NCBI GenBank assembly: GCA_034769895.1
Contig: CM068368.1
Location: forward strand, 339,287,076 to 339,351,075
DNA from: Magicicada septendecula
Taxonomy: Eukaryota; Arthropoda; Insecta; Hemiptera; Cicadidae
DNA length: 64,000 bases
Direction of reading: 5' to 3'
Each line of letters starts with the position of its first letter. The first letter of the stretch is position 1. This document shows positions 40,794 to 52,016 of the stretch, one piece after another. The position numbers were made by a program, and so were the translations under genes. The notes under the pieces were generated by a model that was not told the DNA's origin, did no database searches, and saw only the letters and a list, made by a program, of their open reading frames with translations.

Positions 40794-42590
40794 CTATTCC
40801 TGAAATTTAGATGTCAATGCGGAATAATTGCGTTGGAACTTCCGGTAGTAATTACACAGTCCTAAGAAGGATTGGAGTTGCCTCTTATTCTTTGGTCGTG
40901 GGAACTTCTGGATTGCAGTAACCTTTTCTTGTGATGGGGAAATATCTTGTTCAGTCAAATTGAAACCTAAAAATTGAACCTCCTTCGCTATTAATTGGGA
41001 TTTTTCGAGTTTTAGTGTTATGTCGTTCTCTGATAACTTACTCAATACATATTCCACCCTGTGACAATGTTCCTCCCAGTTGGATGAGGTAATCAACAGG
41101 TCGTCTACATAAACTGTGGTGAATTGTAGCGCTTCCTGACCCAATACTTGGTCTATACATCGTACAAAAATTGCTACCGAATTGACTAATCCAAATGGCA
41201 ATCTCTTAAACTGGTAGTTTCTACCCTCGGAAATAAAAGCCATATATTTTCGACTCATCGGGTGCAACTCCACCTGCCAGTAACCACAAACTGTGTCCCA
41301 GGTACTGATAAATTTTGTACCATGAAATTTCTTTAGAATTTCTTCTATTTCTCCAGGTGACGTGCGATCATTTACTATATGTTTATTTATTTCTCGGGCA
41401 TCCAAGCAAAGTCGAACCTGCCCGTTCTTCTTCTGAATTGCTACTATTGGGCTAGTATATGGTGATTGGCTATGCTCAATTATATCATTTAACAACATTT
41501 TATTAATTTCAGCTCTAACCGCCTCCTTCAATGAATATGGTATAGGATAGGATTTTCTGTGGAATACTTCTGGTTCTTTAAATTGTATTCTACACTGATA
41601 ATTTTTTACTTTTCCTGGTTTTTCTGAAAATACATGTTTATACTTCTTATATATCATAATGAGATCTTCTACTTGTTTTGCTGTCAAATTATTTGTGCCT
41701 TGGTGTCTAAACTCTCTTATCTCCTGTAATTTACTGTTCCACAGGTCTTCATTTGTCATATTACAGATTATTTTTTTGCATTGGGTGTCATTCTTTAAAA
41801 AATTTAATTCCCTAACTTGGTGATGGGTAAGGTTCAGAGGGGCACCATCGCTTCCTATTAACTCTGCCGTCCACATAACACCTTCTGAGTTCAAGGACAC
41901 CTTCTCCTTGCTCAAATCAATAATGGCTGAATATTTCCTCAGCATATCGCATCCGATTAATAATTCGAATGGTAGGCCGATTGCGACCAAACATATAATA
42001 TTAATTGTAACACCTTTGCTTTCTATTTCCAATGACACTTGTTTTCTCACTGTTTTATTTTGACGCCCAGTGGCACCTATTAAAATAATATTATTGACAG
42101 GTAAGGTAGGTATTATATTTTTACTTTGTTTCTGTATTCTCTCCAGTTCAGCGTCGATAATAAGTGACACATTTGCACCAGTATCTATCATTATTCGTGT
42201 AGGAATTCCTTCAATTTGAGCGGTTATGTATAAAATTTCATTATGCTGGTTGATTCTACTTGTCACCGTTTCCTCCAACAGTTCTTCTCGAAGATTTTTC
42301 AAATAATAATTGTAAATAATAGTAAGATTTTGACTATCCGTCCTTAAACTTTGGTTATTGTTATACTTTAAAATTCTTTTATTTTCCATAATTAGCTTTT
42401 CATAATTAGTTGGTAGTAATTTGTTATTACTATGTTTTTGAATTTGGTGGTTTTTGTACTTCAAAATTCTTTTATTTTCCATAATTAGTTTTTCATAATT
42501 AGTTGGTAGTAATTTGTTATTACTATATTTTTGAATTTGGTGGTTTTTGTACCCAGTAGTTAGTAGCAGTAAGGGGTCGCGAGGGTTTTT
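40794..42590 (-). pseudogene. pol: Copy A protease and reverse transcriptase
   Basis: Counting from the Met at 42482, the aspartic protease has DTGA at about 100-103. RT follows with LCLDARE, WDTVCGYWQVEL (motif A) and YVDD near residue 460. The frame is open upstream of that Met to about 42590, just after gag, so the true start is unknown; a Gag-Pol fusion by frameshifting would be usual for the group. A private C-to-T change on the minus strand makes the TAG at 40794-40796, where copy B has CAG, and separates RT from RNase H. The region 42390-42530 holds a 31-residue tandem duplication (MENKRILKY repeated) that copy B lacks. Confidence 0.9.
42388..42540 (-). repeat. 93-bp in-frame tandem duplication, copy A only
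   Basis: Two near-identical 93-bp units run head to tail across this interval, each containing minus-strand ATGGAAAATAAAAGAATT (MENKRI). Copy B has one unit. The duplication accounts for 93 of the 100 bases by which copy A is longer. Confidence 0.9.
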
Positions 42591-42591
42591 A

Positions 42592-43206
42592 TTACTGCCT
42601 CACTCCGTTTACATTAAGGCTATCATGATTATTTTCCGGGCATGACTGTTGATTTGCCTGGAATGGTGTGCTGGTTCCTGGTTGTTCAACCTCTCGGTTG
42701 TCTAATTTTTCACTTCCTCTTGATTCTCGGAAGTCCTCCTGGCTTCTACTTCTTACTCGGTTATAATGGTGACTCATCCCTCTGGGATTCCCTCTTTGAT
42801 CATAACTGTTATTAAAACTGTTCCTCCGAGGTTGATGGTATCTCCAGTAATCCCCTTCTTCGGCACTGGTATAATTTATTCGGGGTCGGTACGGACGATT
42901 ATTATTATAATTACCCTGATTATTATTGTTATTAACTCCTGAGTTACTCCTAAAATTATTATAATTTTGGTTTGTTCGGTAGTTATTATAATTATTATTA
43001 TTTCTATTACCCGGATGGTAATTTTGATTGGGCCTGTTGTTATTATTATTGTTAATTGGGTTTCGATTGAAGTTTGCTTGTTGGTTATTATTTGGATTAA
43101 AATTTTGGTTGGAACTACGATCGTTGCCATTAAAATTATAACTATTCCGGTTATTTATGTTATTATAGTGATTAGGATTCATACCATGGTTATTATTTCT
43201 TGAACC
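42592..43206 (-). CDS. gag: Copy A Gag C-terminal Asn/Arg-rich region
   Basis: This continues the gag frame after the TAG at 43207-43209. From the first Met (43182) it has 196 residues, dominated by Asn, with Arg, Tyr, Gln and Pro (for example NNNNNNRPNQNY). A more complex, basic section contains RPRINYTSAEEGDYW and a RSRSQEDFRESRG stretch. It occupies the nucleocapsid position, but no CCHC zinc knuckle is present. Arg/Asn-rich low-complexity tails can bind RNA and may condense, which is an inference here. It ends at TAA 42592-42594; pol continues in another frame. Confidence 0.8.
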   Translation of the reverse strand, partial: GSRNNNHGMNPNHYNNINNRNSYNFNGNDRSSNQNFNPNNNQQANFNRNPINNNNNNRPNQNYHPGNRNNNNYNNYRTNQNYNNFRSNSGVNNNNNQGNYNNNRPYRPRINYTSAEEGDYWRYHQPRRNSFNNSYDQRGNPRGMSHHYNRVRSRSQEDFRESRGSEKLDNREVEQPGTSTPFQANQQSCPENNHDSLNVNGVRQ

Positions 43207-44067
43207 CTACTGATCAGTTCGTTGTCTGCTTCTTTTGTAGTAACCCTCGTGTTCATAATTTTCTAATAAGTCAGCCATTGCGTGGACCGTTTTAACCTGG
43301 CTTCCCAGGCGTGCTCTGGCAATTCCTGTGTCATAATGGTATGCCATTTTAGTTACTAGGGATTCTTCTGGTATTCTTGGCTCTAGGTGGCTCGCCAAAC
43401 ATACCTTTCCCCAGAAGTAAGTAGTTGGAGATGTGCCTCTATTTCCATCATATCTTCCCTGACAAATGTTGTCCCTTATAATATTTTGTATGGCTTCGGA
43501 CCAATATTTTTCTTTAAACAGTTTTTTAAATTGAGCGTAGTCCACTATCTCATTCCTGGTTGCTGTCCACCAGTTGTCCGTAATCTCCCTAAAATGCTCA
43601 TCCAACATCTCTCTAATCGAGCTCCAGATAGTTATTCGATGTTTATTAAAATGTTCCTCGATTCTGGCCAGGAATTCCATGGGGTTTCTCCGATAATTTT
43701 TGAAATTAATCCCTTCTCTGGTTTCATTTGTGGAAACGTGAGTAATATTATTTGGTCTGGTTCTAATTAACTCAATTTCTTCTTGATTTTGGCGTACTTG
43801 ACCATTTAAATTATTCACCGTAGTGTTAATATTGTCACACCTTTCTCCGGTTTGTTTCTGTAAATTCACTAAATTTTCTTGTTCCTTTTGTATTCCTTCT
43901 ATTTGAATACGACTATTTTCTTGGACCTGGTCTATTCTGGTATTTACCATTACTTTGTTTTGTGTGATGGTTTCGTTAGCTTTTCTCAATCTCTCATTAG
44001 TGTCAGCTATTTCTTGCTTCCTTTCCTCATCGATTTTGTCCATCTTCTGGTTAATTGTATCATTGAC
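43207..44067 (-). CDS. gag: Copy A Gag middle region (capsid-like)
   Basis: This is in frame with the N-terminal section across TAG 44068-44070 and with the Asn-rich section across TAG 43207-43209. From Met 44043 it has 278 residues. The first 95 or so continue the charged coiled coil (QIEGIQKEQENLVNL). From about residue 110 it resembles the Ty3-type Gag capsid: NPMEFLARIEEHF, then NWWTATRNEIVDYAQF and FKEKYWSEAIQ, followed by a helical tail to ENYEH. The capsid would self-assemble around the RNA. The identification rests on pattern similarity to the retrotransposon Gag family. Confidence 0.82.
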   Translation of the reverse strand, partial: VNDTINQKMDKIDEERKQEIADTNERLRKANETITQNKVMVNTRIDQVQENSRIQIEGIQKEQENLVNLQKQTGERCDNINTTVNNLNGQVRQNQEEIELIRTRPNNITHVSTNETREGINFKNYRRNPMEFLARIEEHFNKHRITIWSSIREMLDEHFREITDNWWTATRNEIVDYAQFKKLFKEKYWSEAIQNIIRDNICQGRYDGNRGTSPTTYFWGKVCLASHLEPRIPEESLVTKMAYHYDTGIARARLGSQVKTVHAMADLLENYEHEGYYKRSRQRTDQ

Positions 44068-44826
44068 CTATTCAATTCTACCATTAATTCTTCTTAAATT
44101 TTTTTCATTGATTTGTCTGAACTCTTCCTTCATTTGGTTATTATTGTCACTTATAGTTTGCCTTAAGGTTTCATTAGTACTTTCTTTAATACTGTCGATT
44201 TTCTCATTTATCCTTTTTAAATTCTCGTTAGTGTCTTCTCTATTTTGGTCAAATCTCTCCTCCACCTGTTTTATTAAATTTTTACTCATTTTCTCATTTT
44301 GTATCCTTGAGTTCTCGTTAATCTCTTCCTTCATACCGTCTATTTTCTCATTTGTTTGTCTGTTATCTTCCTTGATGTTATCGAATTTTTCCTCCATTTG
44401 TTTTAATAAGTTGTGACTCAAAAATTCATTTTGTTTCTTTGAGTTTTCCGTGAATTCTTCCTTGATGCTCTTCAAATCATCCTTCGTTTGCTTGTTTTGT
44501 TCCTCCATTTGTTTTAATAAGTTTTGACTCAAAATTTCATTTTGTTTCTTTGAGTTTTCACTGAATTCTTCCTTGATGTTATCAAATTTTTCGTTCATTT
44601 CTTCCTTCTTCTTCTTAAAATTGTCATTCGTTTCTTCCTTATTTCTGTCCATTTTTTCACTCATACTATTCATTAACTCCATTAATTTTATAAGATTCGG
44701 GTCTCCCCTATCTTCCTTTCTTGCTACCGTCTCCACATCCTCCACCGATGTTACTTCTTTCTCTTCCATACTGACTTCTTTCTCTGCCTTCTTCGTCCGT
44801 CTCAGTGACGACGCCCTTTTATGCAT
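44068..44826 (-). CDS. gag: Copy A Gag N-terminal coiled-coil region
   Basis: 252 residues starting at ATG 44826, about 105 bases after the primer site. Nearly all of it is charged, heptad-like coiled coil. A domain of about 37-48 residues is repeated three times (roughly 84-120, 121-164 and 165-212), each starting IKEEF or MKEEI followed by ENS..QNE and NL(L/I)KQ(M/V)EE. It ends at a TAG shared with copy B, beyond which the same frame stays open. It may extend Gag and drive oligomerisation. No transmembrane or signal segment is seen. Confidence 0.85.
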   Translation of the reverse strand: MHKRASSLRRTKKAEKEVSMEEKEVTSVEDVETVARKEDRGDPNLIKLMELMNSMSEKMDRNKEETNDNFKKKKEEMNEKFDNIKEEFSENSKKQNEILSQNLLKQMEEQNKQTKDDLKSIKEEFTENSKKQNEFLSHNLLKQMEEKFDNIKEDNRQTNEKIDGMKEEINENSRIQNEKMSKNLIKQVEERFDQNREDTNENLKRINEKIDSIKESTNETLRQTISDNNNQMKEEFRQINEKNLRRINGRIE

Positions 44827-44931
44827 CTTTATTATTTTTTGGAACTTATAGCAGTCGCCAGCTAAAAATTAGGAAATTAATTTGCTTGTTTCAATTTCTT
44901 CACCTAATATTCCCTAATTTCAGCCTCACTA

Positions 44932-44943
44932 GTTGGTGCGCCA
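44932..44943 (-). promoter_or_regulatory. Primer-binding site of copy A
   Basis: On the minus strand TGGCGCACCAAC begins three bases inside LTR2, the expected place for the tRNA primer site; TGG pairs with the tRNA CCA end. The donor tRNA was not identified. Confidence 0.75.
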
Positions 44944-44946
44944 ATT

Positions 44947-46989
44947 TATAATACGACTCTTGTACCCGTAGTATCTTAATGGTATGATGATTTGCCCGTG
45001 TTATTCCTTGTATATGTTAATTTGTAACAACTTGTTGTAAATAGTGTATCAGCTGATCGTGGAATATTTATGTTGTGTGTTTACGAATGTGATTTAAATA
45101 TATAAGTAAAAGAATTGAATTATTCTGCCTTGGTTTCTGAATCAGAATTATAATTATTCCAGTTCAGCAGTTAGAACTCCAAAATCAATTCAAAAAATAG
45201 CGGTCGAGTCATCACAAACAATTTACAAGTCACCTTCGATATTCGGCTTTAACCTATTATTTGAGGTTAACCTTGGTTTTTGCAGTTTGCGTACTTCCAA
45301 TGACTCCCCGAAGTCTTCTTATCCTTGTTAATTATAAAATAAATGCTGATAATATTTTACGTTCCTGAAATAATAACGCATGGATATGATTTAATAACAT
45401 AATGGTTTAATCTCTGTAACATAAATTCAAATTATTGGAAATTTCATTCGATACATACGGTTGTCTCAATCGATATTTATCTCAGAATTTAATAATTAAA
45501 TAATTTTAATATATTTCGTGGGAATTCTTGTGGCTGCTACGAAAAGTTCCTTTACATGATAATTAATAATAGAGAGTACCTTTACAAACAATATATTAGT
45601 TATAATCTAAAAAATTACAAAAATTATATATTAAGTAACATACAAGGTTTGACGATATTCAATACGCTTCGTAAAAGCATGTAGGTTAGAGCGATGTCAA
45701 CATCATGGCTACTATATTGTCCGTGTCAGAGAATAATGAAGTTTATTAATGTGTACAATAAATGTTTTCCTTGTAATCACTGTTCGTTTAGATATTGAAT
45801 TTGTTTTCACTTTAAAATGTTTACTAGTGATTAGTGTTAGTGTAAATTGTTATATTGTCTAGTGGTTGTTCCTTGTTGGATAAAAATATTGTCAAATTAT
45901 ACTTTACACATCTTGACGATATTGCTGAAGGTTTTTTGGTTTATTCTGAATAATTTCTTGATTGTGTGTATTACTGGTTCATGAAAATTGTAGTGGAGGG
46001 ATTATTTATCTTCGATGGTGGTCATTCAGATCTTCGTTCACAAACGGGTTAACAATTTATATATTTTTATTTTAATTACCTCTAGACACGCACTATTCAA
46101 CTGTTTTCCATCACAATTAACAATTAAGTGTTATTTCTTCTTTTTTAGTCACCGAACTCATACAAACTTCTTAAATTTTGATTGGCCATTTATGTACAGG
46201 TTAAGTGTTATAGGATCAACACCCATTAATTACTTTATATTTTATAAATTACCTTTAATAGATAATTTTATTATTATACTCTAATGATACATGAAATGTT
46301 TATACAATTATTAATTAGATAATTATAAACAATTTGATACTAAACATGCCTCAGTTTATAACTGTAAAACCTTATTAATTTGAATTTCTATGATATGTGG
46401 TGGAACAATTTGTTATGGTTGATTGTAATTTCTACTTTGACTACCTGAGATAAATATATTTACATAAATTAACTGGTGACATAAAATCTTATAACATACA
46501 ACAAAACTCTTAATAATAATAATTGTTTTTAACAACTTTAATTATTTCATACTTTTAAACTATTGTCTGTATGATAATAATAATAACACTTTTTATAAAT
46601 AATAAATAACACTGTTAAACGGTAGTCTGTGTCACTATTTATATTATATCACTCATCACTGTAAAGGTTTGTGTCCCTTTTTCTATCCTTAAAAATATGC
46701 CTATACAATTTTGTTAATACAATTTTAATTTATGATTAGGTACTCTTTATTGGGTTTGGTTGTTATTCAGGGTAAGTTGATTATTTAGGCTTAGTAGGTT
46801 TATTTATTTAATTTTTGTCTGTTTACTGCCCTATTCTACTGGGTTATTTCTGGGTTTCTTGATAATATTAAATAAGTCAAACCAACTAGGTTTCCTTTAA
46901 TTTGCTATCAATTATTATTTCTTGTTTCCTCTCTGGATCGGATTTCACTATTATTTACTATTCTTTTGGTAACATTTTGTTTCGTTACA
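44947..46989 (-). repeat. LTR2, 2043 bp, shared between copies A and B
   Basis: Serves as 5' LTR of copy A and 3' LTR of copy B. It shares nearly all diagnostic bases with LTR3, at both ends and throughout, and has about four private changes (for example tggtatgatg near 44985). Confidence 0.93.
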
Positions 46990-47006
46990 AATTGCCTCCC
47001 TTCAGA
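46990..47006 (-). promoter_or_regulatory. Polypurine tract of copy B
   Basis: Identical to the copy A tract and directly preceding LTR2 on the minus strand. Confidence 0.75.
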
Positions 47007-47185
47007 AGTAATTATTTCTGAACACTTCATTAGGTGTGAGGACATAATTACTTATGTTATTTTACCTTTTCTTCCTCATGATATTTTTTCATGGATTGTT
47101 GATTATAATTGCCCTTGATCTTCTTTGAAATGGGGTCGGTTAATTCATACGTGTTGTTGTTGTTGTTGTTTTTTACGGTGTAGGG

Positions 47186-48139
47186 TCAAACGTATAGTAA
47201 TAATAATTTCTTTGATATCCCTTCTAGAGTGCTAGGCAATTCCCTGTTCTTTAACAAAACTTTCTCTCCTACTTCATATTTAATTATTTTACCCTTTATT
47301 TTCTGGTATTTATTTCTGCGTTTTTCCAGATTTTCCATCACCTGATTATAGAATTTTAATTTATTAAATTGGTACGGTGGAGACTTAGGAAATTTAATCA
47401 ATTCTTGGATCTCTCTGGGTGGTTGTTTTTCACACATGGCAGTGTATGGAGTGCAATTTATAGATGGATGATAAGCCAAGTTTAAAAAATCTTCTGTGGC
47501 TGATAAGTAATCAGGCCACTTCCTTTGTTGTTGATGACAATAGGTTCTTAAGATTCTACCAACCTCTCTCAGTATTCTTTCTGATGGGTTGCTACTGGTG
47601 TGGTATACGGAGGTCTTATAGCTTTTGATGTTCAGTTCTAACAATGTGTTCTTCCATTTTCTGCCTCGAAATTGTGTACCATGGTCGGTAACTATTGAAA
47701 CAGGTATTCCTATTTTTGGAATGTATTGAGTAGTTATTACTTCAAGAATTTTCTGCGTAGTTGCTCGACTGATTGGATACAATTTGGTGAATTTGGTGAA
47801 GTGGTCCATAATGATTATATGGTATTTATACCGGCTTCTACCTTCACTCCTAGGAAATGGTCCACATATGTCAATGAATAATTTTTCCAATTTTTGTTCT
47901 GACGATATAGGTATCATTACACCTTCCCTTCGTTCATTATTAATTTTGACCAATTGGCAGATATGACAGGGTTTTATATAATTTTGTACCTTCCTGTGTA
48001 TGTTCTTAATGTAACAATTCTCCTCCAATGCTTTCACTACCTTTACTGCACCCATATGTCCGTATCTTATGTGATATTCCAACACTAGTTCTTTCTCCAT
48101 GATTCTGGGAATGATTACTTTCCAGTCTTCTTGGTTCAA
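47186..48139 (-). pseudogene. pol: Copy B integrase, cut short in the GPY motif
   Basis: The 317-residue frame has the same HHCC and DDE residues as copy A. It ends at TGA 47186-47188, where copy A has a glycine codon, so it stops right before PY of the GPY motif and loses the C-terminal module. The sequence beyond, to about 47056, still reads as integrase tail. One catalytic-core substitution relative to copy A is YHTSSNP for YHPSSNP. It is out of frame with the upstream RNase H because of the same seven-A run as in copy A (48145-48151). Confidence 0.9.
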
Positions 48140-50530
48140 TGTATTTTTTTATAAATAAAATTCCTTCTTGTTCACAATAGGATTTGTTTATTGGAGAGTT
48201 TTGGTTCGCCATACGTTCCTTGATTTTTATTAATTTTGGGTCTAATAACTGATTAGCCCTGATATTTTGTAATAATGCCTCCAAATCAGATCTACTTTTA
48301 AGAATGTTGTACACCTTGATAATCCTTTCTTTCTCACCCTCAAATGTCTGAGTGTCCAGGTTTATTCGAGATAACACTTCTGCTATCACGTTTTGACTCC
48401 CTGGAATATATTCCCATTTGATATTATACTCCTGCAAGGCGAGTATCCACCTTGTAAGCTTTCCGTGACTCAGCTTACAACTTCTTAAAAATGAGATGGA
48501 CTTATGATCTGTTCTGACAGTTACAGGATATCCCAAAATGTACGTTCGGAATTTACTACAAGCAAAGACTATGCTTAATAGTTCCTTTTCAGTAACATTA
48601 TACCTTCTCTCACAGTGGTTTAACACACGACTGGCAAAACTGATGACCAAATGGTTTCCTTCTTTGTCTTCTTGGTACAATACCGTCCCAAGACTGACAT
48701 CACTTGCGTCACAGTTCACAAAGAATGGGTGATCAAAATTTGGATGATGAAGGATTACTGTCTCTAAGAATTTATCATTTATCTGTTGTAGTATAGCATC
48801 CTGTTCATGTCCCCATGTCCATTTGTTTTTGGAAGACAGCTGTTCCTGAAATTTAGATGTCAATGCGGAATAATTGCGTTGGAACTTCCGGTAGTAATTA
48901 CACAGTCCTAAGAAGGATTGGAGTTGCCTCTTATTCTTTGGTCGTGGGAACTTCTGGATTGCAGTAACCTTTTCTTGTGATGGGGAAATACCTTGTTCAG
49001 TCAAATTGAAACCTAAAAATTGAACCTCCTTCGCTATTAATTGGGATTTTTCGAGTTTTAGTGTTATGTCGTTCTCTGATAACTTACTCAATACATATTC
49101 CACCCTGTGACAATGTTCCTCCCAGTTGGATGAGGTAATCAACAGGTCGTCTACATAAACTGTGGTGAATTGTAGCGCTTCCTGACCCAATACTTGGTCT
49201 ATACATCGTACAAAAATTGCTACCGAATTGACTAATCCAAATGGCAATCTCTTAAACTGGTAGTTTCTACCCTCGGAAATAAAAGCCATATATTTTCGAC
49301 TCATCGGGTGCAACTCCACCTGCCAGTAACCACAAACTGTGTCCCAGGTACTGATAAATTTTGTACCATGAAATTTCTTTAGAATTTCTTCTATTTCTCC
49401 AGGTGACGTGCGATCATTTACTATATGTTTATTTATTTCTCGGGCATCCAAGCAAAGTCGAACCTGCCCGTTCTTCTTCTGAATTGCTACTATTGGGCTA
49501 GTATATGGTGATTGGCTATGCTCAATTATATCATTTAACAACATTTTATTAATTTCAGCTCTAACCGCCTCCTTCAATGAATATGGTATAGGATAGGATT
49601 TTCTGTGGAATACTTCTGGTTCTTTAAATTGTATTCTACACTGATAATTTTTTACTTTTCCTGGTTTTTCTGAAAATACATGTTTATACTTCTTATATAT
49701 CATAATGAGATCTTCTACTTGTTTTGCTGTCAAATTATTTGTGCCTTGGTGTCTAAACTCTCTTATCTCCTGTAATTTACTGTTCCACAGGTCTTCATTT
49801 GTCATATTACAGATTATTTTTTTGCATTGGGTGTCATTCTTTAAAAAATTTAATTCCCTAACTTGGTGATGGGTAAGGTTCAGAGGGGCACCATCGCTTC
49901 CTATTAACTCTGCCGTCCACATAACACCTTCTGAGTTCAAGGACACCTTCTCCTTGCTCAAATCAATAATGGCTGAATATTTCCTCAGCATATCGCATCC
50001 GATTAATAATTCGAATGGTAGGCCGATTGCGACCAAACATATAATATTAATTGTAACACCTTTGCTTTCTATTTCCAATGACACTTGTTTTCTCACTGTT
50101 TTATTTTGACGCCCAGTGGCACCTATTAAAATAATATTATTGACAGGTAAGGTAGGTATTATATTTTTACTTTGTTTCTGTATTCTCTCCAGTTCAGCGT
50201 CGTTAATAAGTGATACATTTGCACCAGTATCTATCATTATTCGTGTAGGCATTCCTTCAATTTGAGCGGTTATGTATAAAATTTCATTATGCTGGTTGAT
50301 TCTACTTGTCACCGTTTCCTCCAACAGTTCTTCTCGAAGATTTTTCAAATAATAATTGTAAATAATAGTAAGATTTTGACTATCCGTCCTTAAACTTTGG
50401 TTATTGTTATACTTTAAAATTCTTTTATTTTCCATAATTAGCTTTTCATAATTAGTTGGTAGTAATTTGTTATTACTATATTTTTGAATTTGGTGGTTTT
50501 TGTACCCAGTAGTTAGTAGCAGTAAGGGGT
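48006..50530 (-). pseudogene. pol: Copy B protease, RT and RNase H
   Basis: From the Met at 50435 an 809-residue frame carries DTGA at about 69-72, YVDD near 428 and RNase H Asp, Glu and Asp (NCDASD, TEKELL, RTDHKS), all without interruption, unlike copy A. The frame remains open upstream of that Met toward gag. At the gag/pol junction copy B is two bases shorter than copy A. It loses register at the A7 run, so the final 45 or so codons are spurious and integrase lies in another frame. Confidence 0.9.
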
Positions 50531-50559
50531 CGCGAGGGTTTATTACTGCCTCACTCCGT

Positions 50560-51156
50560 TTAAATTAAGGCTATCATGATTATTTTCCGGGCATGACTGT
50601 TGATTGCCTGGAATGGTGTGCTGGTTCCTGGTTGTTCAACCTCTCGGTTGTCTAATTGTTCACTTCCTCTTGATTCTCGGAAGTCCTCTTGGCTTCTACT
50701 TCTTACTCGGTTATAATGGTGACTCATCCCTCTGGGATTCCCTCTTTGATCATAACTGTTATTAAAACTGTTCCTCCGAGGTTGATGGTATCTCCAGTAA
50801 TCCCCTTCTTCGGCACTGGTATAATTTATTCGGGGTCGGTACGGACGATTATTATTATAATTACCCTGATTATTATTGTTATTAACTCCTGAGTTACTCC
50901 TAAAATTATTATAATTTTGGTTTGTTCGGTAGTTATTATAATTATTATTATTTCTATTACCCGGATGGTAATTTTGATTGGGCCTGTTGTTATTATTATT
51001 GTTAATTGGGTTTCGATTGAAGTTTGCTTGTTGGTTATTATTTGGATTAAAATTTTGGTTGGAACTACGATCGTTGCCATTAAAATTATAACTATTCCGG
51101 TTATTTATGTTATTATAGTGATTAGGATTCATACCATGGTTATTATTTCTTGAACC
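50560..51156 (-). pseudogene. gag: Copy B Gag Asn/Arg-rich region
   Basis: Nearly identical to the copy A section. A one-base deletion near 50604 shifts the frame, so the last 15 or so residues differ and the frame stops at 50560. No zinc knuckle is seen. Confidence 0.82.
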
Positions 51157-52016
51157 CTACTGATCAGTTCGTTGTCTGCTTCTTTTGTAGTAACCCTCGT
51201 GTTCATAATTTTCTAATAAGTCAGCCATTGCGTGGACCGTTTTAACCTGGCTTCCCAGGCGTGCTCTGGCAATTCCTGTGTCATAATGGTATGCCATTTT
51301 AGTTACTAGGGATTCTTCTGGTATTCTTGGCTCTAGGTGGCTCGCCAAACATACCTTTCCCCAGAAGTAAGTAGTTGGAGATGTGCCTCTATTTCCATCA
51401 TATCTTCCCTGACAAATGTTGTCCCTTATAATATTTTGTATGGCTTCGGACCAATATTTTTCTTTAAACAGTTTTTTAAATTGAGCGTAGTCCACTATCT
51501 CATTCCTGGTTGCTGTCCACCAGTTGTCCGTAATCTCCCTAAAATGCTCATCCAACATCTCTCTAATCGAGCTCCAGATAGTTATTCGATGTTTATTAAA
51601 ATGTTCCTCGATTCTGGCCAGGAATTCCATGGGGTTTCTCCGATAATTTTTGAAATTAATCCCTTCTCTGGTTTCATTTGTGGAAACGTGAGTAATATTA
51701 TTTGGTCTGGTTCTAATTAACTCAATTTCTTCTTGATTTTGGCGTACTTGACCATTTAAATTATTCACCGTAGTGTTAATATTGTCACACCTTTCTCCGG
51801 TTTGTTTCTGTAAATTCACTAAATTTTCTTGTTCTTTTGTATTCCTTCTATTTGAATACGACTATTTTCTTGGACCTGGTCTATTCTGGTATTTACCATT
51901 ACTTTGTTTTGTGTGATGGTTTCGTTAGCTTTTCTCAATCTCTCATTAGTGTCAGCTATTTCTTGCTTCCTTTCCTCATCGATTTTGTCCATCTTCTGGT
52001 TAATTGTATCATTGAC
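51157..52016 (-). pseudogene. gag: Copy B Gag capsid-like region with frameshift
   Basis: The 220-residue frame 51157-51819 covers the capsid-like part and is the same as copy A. Upstream, a one-base deletion near 51834 (a missing C in the plus-strand run gttc-ttttg) breaks the link to the N-terminal coiled coil. Both shared TAG codons are present (51157-51159 and 52017-52019). Confidence 0.85.

Noticed and set aside
43955..44416. 153-codon hydrophobic plus-strand frame, also at 51904-52365
   Set aside because: It is the antisense shadow of the repetitive coiled-coil gag sequence.
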